From: WTFY01 sp965220895
GTDB taxonomy: Bacteria > Pseudomonadota > Gammaproteobacteria > UBA4575
DNA: 64,000 bases
Reading direction: 5' to 3'
NCBI GenBank assembly: GCA_965220895.1
Contig: OZ244850.1
Location: 434,001 to 498,000 of the forward strand
A program made the translations under genes and the position numbers. Shown piece after piece: positions 59,371-64,000 of the stretch (its first letter is position 1; every line of letters begins with the position of its first letter). The notes beneath the pieces are model-generated. The model was not told where the DNA came from. It did not search any database and was given only the letters and a program-made list of their open reading frames with translations.

Positions 59371-62300
59371 ATGAAATACCTTTTCAGCTGCCTGGTTGCA
59401 GGACTGGTTGGGTTGTCGGTATTACTGTTAGTTGGGCAGGCTCAGGCAGCAGCCCCCGTATGCAGCAACACACCCGGTGCTGGAGAGAGGATCGAGTGCA
59501 CGCAAGGCAGTACGTCGACGACCGCCATCAGCCTGGATGTGGATGGGGTGGCCATCAGCACGGAAGACCCTGACGAGGATGGCATCCAGGCAACGCATGC
59601 AGGCACTGCGGACATCACGATCGATGTCACCGGTACTTCGACGAAAAACACCATATCGACCGCTGGTGCCAGTTCACCGGGAATCTACGGCAAGCATACA
59701 GGCGCCGGTAATGTAGATATCGATGTAGAGGACATCACGATCACGACCACCGGTGATACGTCTGGGGGCATCCATGCTGAACACAGCGGCACCGGTGATG
59801 TGGACATCGATGCCACTGCTGTCGGCATATCGACAACGGGAGCGTGGTTTCTCAGTCCTTCCGGAGTGTCTGTTGAGCATAAAGGCACCGGCAACATCAC
59901 GATCGGCATCCAGGGAAAAGCGGCAGGAATGCACACCACGCCCTCCACCATCACAACGACCAAAGACAATATCTCCGGCATATGGATCCAGCAGGCCCCG
60001 TCCACGGGCAAGACAGGCGGCAACATTGCCATCACGCTGGAGGATACCCAAATCAACACGGCGGGTAGGTCTGCTTACGGAGTTTATGCCCAGCAGAGGG
60101 GTGGTCTCCATGGCAGGGGCACACTCACCGCGACTCTGAATTCGGGCACCACCATCGCGACAACGGGACATGGGGCAATTGGTGTCGTGCTTACGCATGA
60201 AAACAGAAATCCGGCCACGTCAGGCGACAACGTCGCCCTCACTGCAGGCGAGGTCACCGTAAGGACATCCGGCGATCGCAGCCATGGCCTCTGGGTAAAA
60301 CGGGAACACGGGCATGGCAAGGTCATAATAAACGTTGATGGCAGTTCGATTACCACTGAAGGCAATAAGGCATACGGTATTTACGGGTATCATGTCGGCG
60401 ACGACAATAACGGTGCACTTACAATTGATGCTAGGAATGGCAGCGTCACAACGGGCAGCGTTATGCAGGGAGGCGGCGTCACCACGCCGAAGGGGTATGC
60501 AAGCTACGGCATTTACGCGCATCACCAGAATACGGTGACGACCAACAGGGCCAGCACCGGCGATATCCGGATCACCACCCGAAACTTCGACATCACCACG
60601 ACCAGCACGGCGGATGACCCGAGTGCAAGTCGGTCCGGCACCCATGCCTACGGCATTTACGCTGTTCACCGAAGATCCGGCAATATCGTCATAGACATGC
60701 AGCAAGGCTCCTCCGTGACGACCGCAGGGACCAACTCTCATGGCATCGTCGCCTACCACTACGGAGATGCGGCCTCACGAATCATCGACATCATGGTACG
60801 CGGTCCGGTCACTACGAGCGGAACAGGCGCACAGGGAGTACGCGTGGGTACAATCACTGACGGTGCGCCGGCGCGGGTGGCGGCCCGCGGAGCCAATGGC
60901 TTCTTGCAGCAGACGGTGAAGGTCAACGATGCGATCACCAGCGCTGCCGAGGGGGTGTATCTGGCCGGGGGCGGCAAGGTGGTCATCGGCCCTTCGGGCG
61001 CGATCCGCCCGGACTCGGGGATCGCAATCCTGGCCACGGGCGACATTGGCACTCCTGTGATCAAGCCCCGGCTGCGGGTCGACCTCCACCCCAGCGGGCA
61101 GCGCATGACGGGAGAGGACGGCTGGCTAGCCCAGGCGCTGGGCGGGGGCTGGATCCTCAACGACGGGGGCGAGACCACGATTGCGGTGAACAATGTGGTG
61201 CTGCACGAGGGGGCGAGTGGCGTCGTGGCCAATGCGGTGGCACCCAACGGCGCCTGGAACGTCACGATGCGGGCCGAAGGGGTCAATGTATCCGATTACA
61301 GTTCCGGCGATCCGATGACCTGGACGAAGACGGAGCCTGCCACAGGCATCGTTCTTGGCCGCGACTTCAGTGCAGATGACTTCACCGAGGTCCGAAGACT
61401 CACACCTCCGCCGGACCCCGAACCTGAACCGGCGCCCGAGCCCGATCCTTCTCCATCCGATCCAGACCCGGATTCCTCCGAACCCTCCGGTCCGATGATC
61501 ATCGAGGACTACGCACCCCGTGCCGCCCTGTACGAGGCCCTGCCGGAGTTCCTGCTCGGCCTGCGCACGCAGACGGACTCCGCAGCGCATCGGCTTTCTG
61601 CCGCACTGCCGCTGTGGCTGGAAGTGTCCGGCCATAGTGGCGAGCACGACCCGCAGGACTCCACCGTGGGCACCGGGTATGACACCGGACACCGGGTCAT
61701 GACCCTGGGCGGCACCCTGGTGCACAACGAACACTGGAACGTGCAGGCTTCAGTACACCGGGTCTCCGGGAGCGCCGAGGTCTCGTCTGCGGTCAAGGGC
61801 GGCGACATCGAGGCCGAGGGCCGGGGAATATCCCTGCAGGCCCGCTGGAGCCCGGGGGGCGGGCCCTATGCGAGTGGCAGGATCGCCTGGACCGACTATG
61901 CACTGGACCTCGACTCCGATGACGCGGCGGTCGGGCGCCTGGTGTCCTCCGTGGGGGCCGAGCGTCTTGCCCTGCAGCTCGAGGCCGGGCACCGCCTGCC
62001 CTGGGGCACCCGCAGCTTCCTGACCCCGCAGGTGGGCGTCTCGCACACGCAGGTGGACATTGACGGCTTCACCGATGCCACCGGGGCGCGGGCCGCGTTC
62101 CGGGATGCCGAACGCTCCAGCGCCCGCCTGGGCGTGAGGGCCGATACCACCACCACCGCAGTGGCGTTATACGGTTCCGTGCATCTGGAGCATCACCTGG
62201 AGACCGGCACCACCGCAGACGTCTCCGGGGAGCGCCTGCGCGCCCGGACCCCGGACCACGACCTGCACCTCGCCCTGGGCGCACAGTGGCAGACCGGGCC

Positions 62301-62394
62301 GTGGATCCTCCAGGCCGGCCTCGGTGCACGCCATGCCCTCGGCAGCGACAGCCACGAATACTCCGGAGACCTCAGGGTCGGGGTGCCGTTCTAG
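59371..62394 (+). CDS. Autotransporter (type Va) with repeat-built passenger
   Basis: The 1007-residue protein starts with a Sec signal peptide (MKYLFSCLVAGLVGLSVLLL, cleaved after AQA near residue 26). The passenger, up to about residue 676, is rich in Thr, Gly and Ser. It is built of degenerate repeats of some 35-45 residues of the form GIYxxHxGxGxIxIxxxxxxITTxG, seen as AYGIYAVHRRSGNIVIDM and SPGIYGKHTGAGNVDIDV. This suggests a beta-helix. A Pro/Glu/Asp linker (DPEPEPAPEPDPSPSDPDPD) precedes a C-terminal beta-barrel of about 290 residues ending in VGVPF, with the terminal Phe needed for outer-membrane insertion. Passenger function (adhesin or other) is unknown. It separates ypjD from corB. 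Confidence 0.9.
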   Translation: MKYLFSCLVAGLVGLSVLLLVGQAQAAAPVCSNTPGAGERIECTQGSTSTTAISLDVDGVAISTEDPDEDGIQATHAGTADITIDVTGTSTKNTISTAGASSPGIYGKHTGAGNVDIDVEDITITTTGDTSGGIHAEHSGTGDVDIDATAVGISTTGAWFLSPSGVSVEHKGTGNITIGIQGKAAGMHTTPSTITTTKDNISGIWIQQAPSTGKTGGNIAITLEDTQINTAGRSAYGVYAQQRGGLHGRGTLTATLNSGTTIATTGHGAIGVVLTHENRNPATSGDNVALTAGEVTVRTSGDRSHGLWVKREHGHGKVIINVDGSSITTEGNKAYGIYGYHVGDDNNGALTIDARNGSVTTGSVMQGGGVTTPKGYASYGIYAHHQNTVTTNRASTGDIRITTRNFDITTTSTADDPSASRSGTHAYGIYAVHRRSGNIVIDMQQGSSVTTAGTNSHGIVAYHYGDAASRIIDIMVRGPVTTSGTGAQGVRVGTITDGAPARVAARGANGFLQQTVKVNDAITSAAEGVYLAGGGKVVIGPSGAIRPDSGIAILATGDIGTPVIKPRLRVDLHPSGQRMTGEDGWLAQALGGGWILNDGGETTIAVNNVVLHEGASGVVANAVAPNGAWNVTMRAEGVNVSDYSSGDPMTWTKTEPATGIVLGRDFSADDFTEVRRLTPPPDPEPEPAPEPDPSPSDPDPDSSEPSGPMIIEDYAPRAALYEALPEFLLGLRTQTDSAAHRLSAALPLWLEVSGHSGEHDPQDSTVGTGYDTGHRVMTLGGTLVHNEHWNVQASVHRVSGSAEVSSAVKGGDIEAEGRGISLQARWSPGGGPYASGRIAWTDYALDLDSDDAAVGRLVSSVGAERLALQLEAGHRLPWGTRSFLTPQVGVSHTQVDIDGFTDATGARAAFRDAERSSARLGVRADTTTTAVALYGSVHLEHHLETGTTADVSGERLRARTPDHDLHLALGAQWQTGPWILQAGLGARHALGSDSHEYSGDLRVGVPF

Positions 62395-62574
62395 AGAGAC
62401 TTCTTTATTCCCCCAACACTACCTGGAACTTCCTGATGGCGCTTCCGGAGAGTCCTGTGCCCCTTGGAGGCTCCTGATCCGACCGTGCCATAGTGCAGAA
62501 CCCATACAACTTGACAATTGCGGCGCCACAGCCGTTAATGCAGATATCTGTATTACCGGAGGGTCGCACAGACC

Positions 62575-63852
62575 TTGGACGATTATTCGATAGGCACACT
62601 GTTTTTGGTGTTGTTTATTTTATTTATCCTCTCCGCATTTTTCTCAGGTTCGGAAACTGCATTGATGGCGCTAGATCGCTATCGCCTGCGCCACATGGCC
62701 CGTACGGGCCGGCGCGGTGCAAAGCAGGCGCAAAAGCTGCTCGAAAAACCCGACCGCCTCATTGGCCTGATCCTGCTCGGCAACAATGTGGTCAACATCC
62801 TGATTGCCCAGCTGTCCGCCTACATCGGTTACCGCCTGCACGGCGATATCGGGATTGCGGCGGCCACTTTCATCCTGATCTTTGCGATCCTGATCTTCGC
62901 CGAACTGACTCCGAAGACCGTCGCCGCCCTGCATGCGGAAAAACTGGCGCTGCCGGCCGCGGTGGTCTATGCACCCTTGCTTGCCGTGACCTACCCCTTT
63001 GTCTGGACCGTGAACCTGTTTGCCAACAACCTGCTGAGATTATTCGGGATTGAAGTCAAGGACAACACCACCAACAAGCTCAGTCACGAGGAATTGCGCA
63101 CCGTGGTTGATGACGAGCATATCTCCATCTCCAGTGAACACCAGCAGATGCTGCTGGGGGTTCTGGACCTGGAAAAGATCACGGTGGAAGACATCATGAT
63201 CCCGAAAAACGAGATTGCCGCCCTCGACCTGGAAGATGACTGGGAAGAAATCGTCTCGCAACTGAAGAACATTTCCTATACACGAATCCCAGTCTGTCGC
63301 GGTGGCATCGACAACGTCGTCGGTTTTCTGCATGTACGCAAGCTGTTCATCAATGTCATCCACAAGGAGGTCGGGCCCGAGGACCTGGAGCAGGCATTGC
63401 GCGAGCCGTATTTCATCCCGGAAGGCACCAACCTGAAAAAATTGCTGTTCGAGCTGCAAGACAAGAAACGAAGGTTCAGCCTGGTGGTCGACGAATTCGG
63501 CGACATCCAGGGGCTGGTCACGCTGGAAGACCTGCTGGAGGAAATCGTCGGCGAGTTCACCAATGACCCGGCCACCTACGATGTCGAGATTCATCCGCAG
63601 CAGGACGGCACGTACTTCGTGGACGGGGGCACGCATATCCGCGACATCAACAAGGCCCTGGACCTGGAACTGCACGACCACGGGCCCAAGACCATCAATG
63701 GCCTGATCCTGGAACAGATGGAATCCATTCCGGAACCAGGAACCACCGTGCTGATCGACGGCTACCCCATCGAAGTCGTGCGCACCCACAAGAATGCGGT
63801 CCGCACGGCCCGGATCAGCCCGCAACTGCGCAAGCACCCCGAGGCGGTCTAG
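62575..63852 (+). CDS. corB: CNNM/CorB-type transporter with CBS domains
   Basis: The 425-residue protein has an N-terminal DUF21/CNNM membrane domain (FLVLFILFILSAFFSGSETA, LLGNNVVNILIAQLSAYIG, FAILIFAELTPKTVAALHA). A CBS pair follows, with VEDIMIPKNEIAALDLEDDW and RFSLVVDEFGDIQGLVTLED. The C-terminal CorC/HlyC domain is YFVDGGTHIRDINKALDLEL. It is like E. coli YfjD/CorB, implicated in magnesium or cobalt export. The start is probably TTG at 62575, 11 bp after GGAGGG. It would normally adjoin ypjD, but the autotransporter intervenes. Confidence 0.92.
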   Translation: MDDYSIGTLFLVLFILFILSAFFSGSETALMALDRYRLRHMARTGRRGAKQAQKLLEKPDRLIGLILLGNNVVNILIAQLSAYIGYRLHGDIGIAAATFILIFAILIFAELTPKTVAALHAEKLALPAAVVYAPLLAVTYPFVWTVNLFANNLLRLFGIEVKDNTTNKLSHEELRTVVDDEHISISSEHQQMLLGVLDLEKITVEDIMIPKNEIAALDLEDDWEEIVSQLKNISYTRIPVCRGGIDNVVGFLHVRKLFINVIHKEVGPEDLEQALREPYFIPEGTNLKKLLFELQDKKRRFSLVVDEFGDIQGLVTLEDLLEEIVGEFTNDPATYDVEIHPQQDGTYFVDGGTHIRDINKALDLELHDHGPKTINGLILEQMESIPEPGTTVLIDGYPIEVVRTHKNAVRTARISPQLRKHPEAV

Positions 63853-63911
63853 CCCCGGTCGTCCGCAAGCACGACCCGGAGTTGCCCCCGCCTCTCGGGT
63901 ACAATGTCCAG

Positions 63912-64000
63912 ATGGCTAAAGAAGCAAGCTTTGTCTGCACGGAATGCGGCGGTCTTTTCACCAAGTGGACGGGCCAGTGCCCCAGCTGCGGTGCCTGGAA
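63912..64000 (+). CDS. radA: DNA repair protein RadA (5' end only)
   Basis: The 29 visible codons read MAKEASFVCTECGGLFTKW and then GQCPSCGAW. This is the N-terminal four-cysteine zinc finger (CxxC...CxxC) that opens RadA/Sms, a helicase-like recombination protein. The ATP-binding domain lies beyond the window. It begins 59 bp after corB in the same direction. Confidence 0.9.
   Translation, partial: MAKEASFVCTECGGLFTKWTGQCPSCGAW

Noticed and set aside
1..64000. CRISPR arrays, rRNA genes or prophage
   Set aside because: No regularly spaced repeats, rRNA-like tracts or phage structural genes were seen anywhere in the window.

Overview
The window is a stretch of gammaproteobacterial chromosome dominated by core genes. 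Several neighbourhoods have the gene order known from Escherichia coli: suhB/trmJ-iscRSUA-hscBA; queA-tgt-yajC-secDF; nnrDE-tsaE-amidase-mutL-miaA-hfq-hflX-hflK-hflC-DUF2065-purA; rnr; rpsF-rpsR-rplI-dnaB; pcnB-folK-panB-panC; and ffh/rpsP-rimM-trmD-rplS with ypjD and corB. Features that are not enteric include hisZ (implying a short-form HisG), a DUF2232 membrane protein inside the rpsR-rplI operon, a MutL that keeps an endonuclease-type motif, and a standalone RibD-C reductase. This points to a non-enteric gammaproteobacterium. I cannot name the genus from the sequence. Base composition looks moderately GC-rich, but I did not count it.

Layout. 1-5002: the isc Fe-S assembly operon on the minus strand, with hscA cut by the window edge, iscS carrying an apparent one-base deletion, and an IscR-type operator upstream of iscR. 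5092-12133: trmJ, suhB, the Sec accessory genes and two queuosine genes. 12211-13333: tRNA-Leu(CAA), tRNA-Arg(CCT), an internally deleted IS481-type element and a second broken gene remnant. 13334-22419: ispG, fadD, the replication/ribosomal cluster dnaB-rplI-DUF2232-rpsR-rpsF, and rnr. 22503-25020: tRNA-Leu(CAG) followed by an AbiE-type (type IV) toxin-antitoxin locus whose toxin gene is frameshifted and whose promoter carries a perfect palindrome. 25021-40584: DUF411, purA, hisZ and the hfl/hfq/miaA/mutL/amidase/tsaE/nnr group, interrupted by a plus-strand reductase-sohB pair. 40620-47562: queG, pgi and the pantothenate/folate/pcnB block. 47832-54352: accessory stress genes (katG, a glutathione transferase, htpG, a glutamine amidotransferase, ogt). 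54513-64000: rplS-trmD-rimM-rpsP, ffh, ypjD, a large autotransporter inserted between ypjD and corB, then corB and the start of radA.

How the genes work together. The isc genes build Fe-S clusters that IspG, QueG and IscR itself use. YajC and SecDF assist protein export. Ffh and HflKC act in membrane targeting and quality control. QueA, Tgt, QueG, TrmJ, TrmD, MiaA and TsaE together modify tRNA extensively. PanB/PanC and FolK are in cofactor synthesis. The accessory parts (IS remnant, AbiE locus, autotransporter) sit exactly where conserved gene orders are broken.

The best candidates for something undescribed are the autotransporter with its repeat-built passenger, its long leader and C9 tract; the palindromic abiE operator; the mini-IS481 derivative; and the long acidic tail on ribosomal protein S6. 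I see no CRISPR array, rRNA, complete transposon or prophage. Two independent single-base deletions in short G/C runs (iscS and abiEii) raise the possibility of sequencing error.
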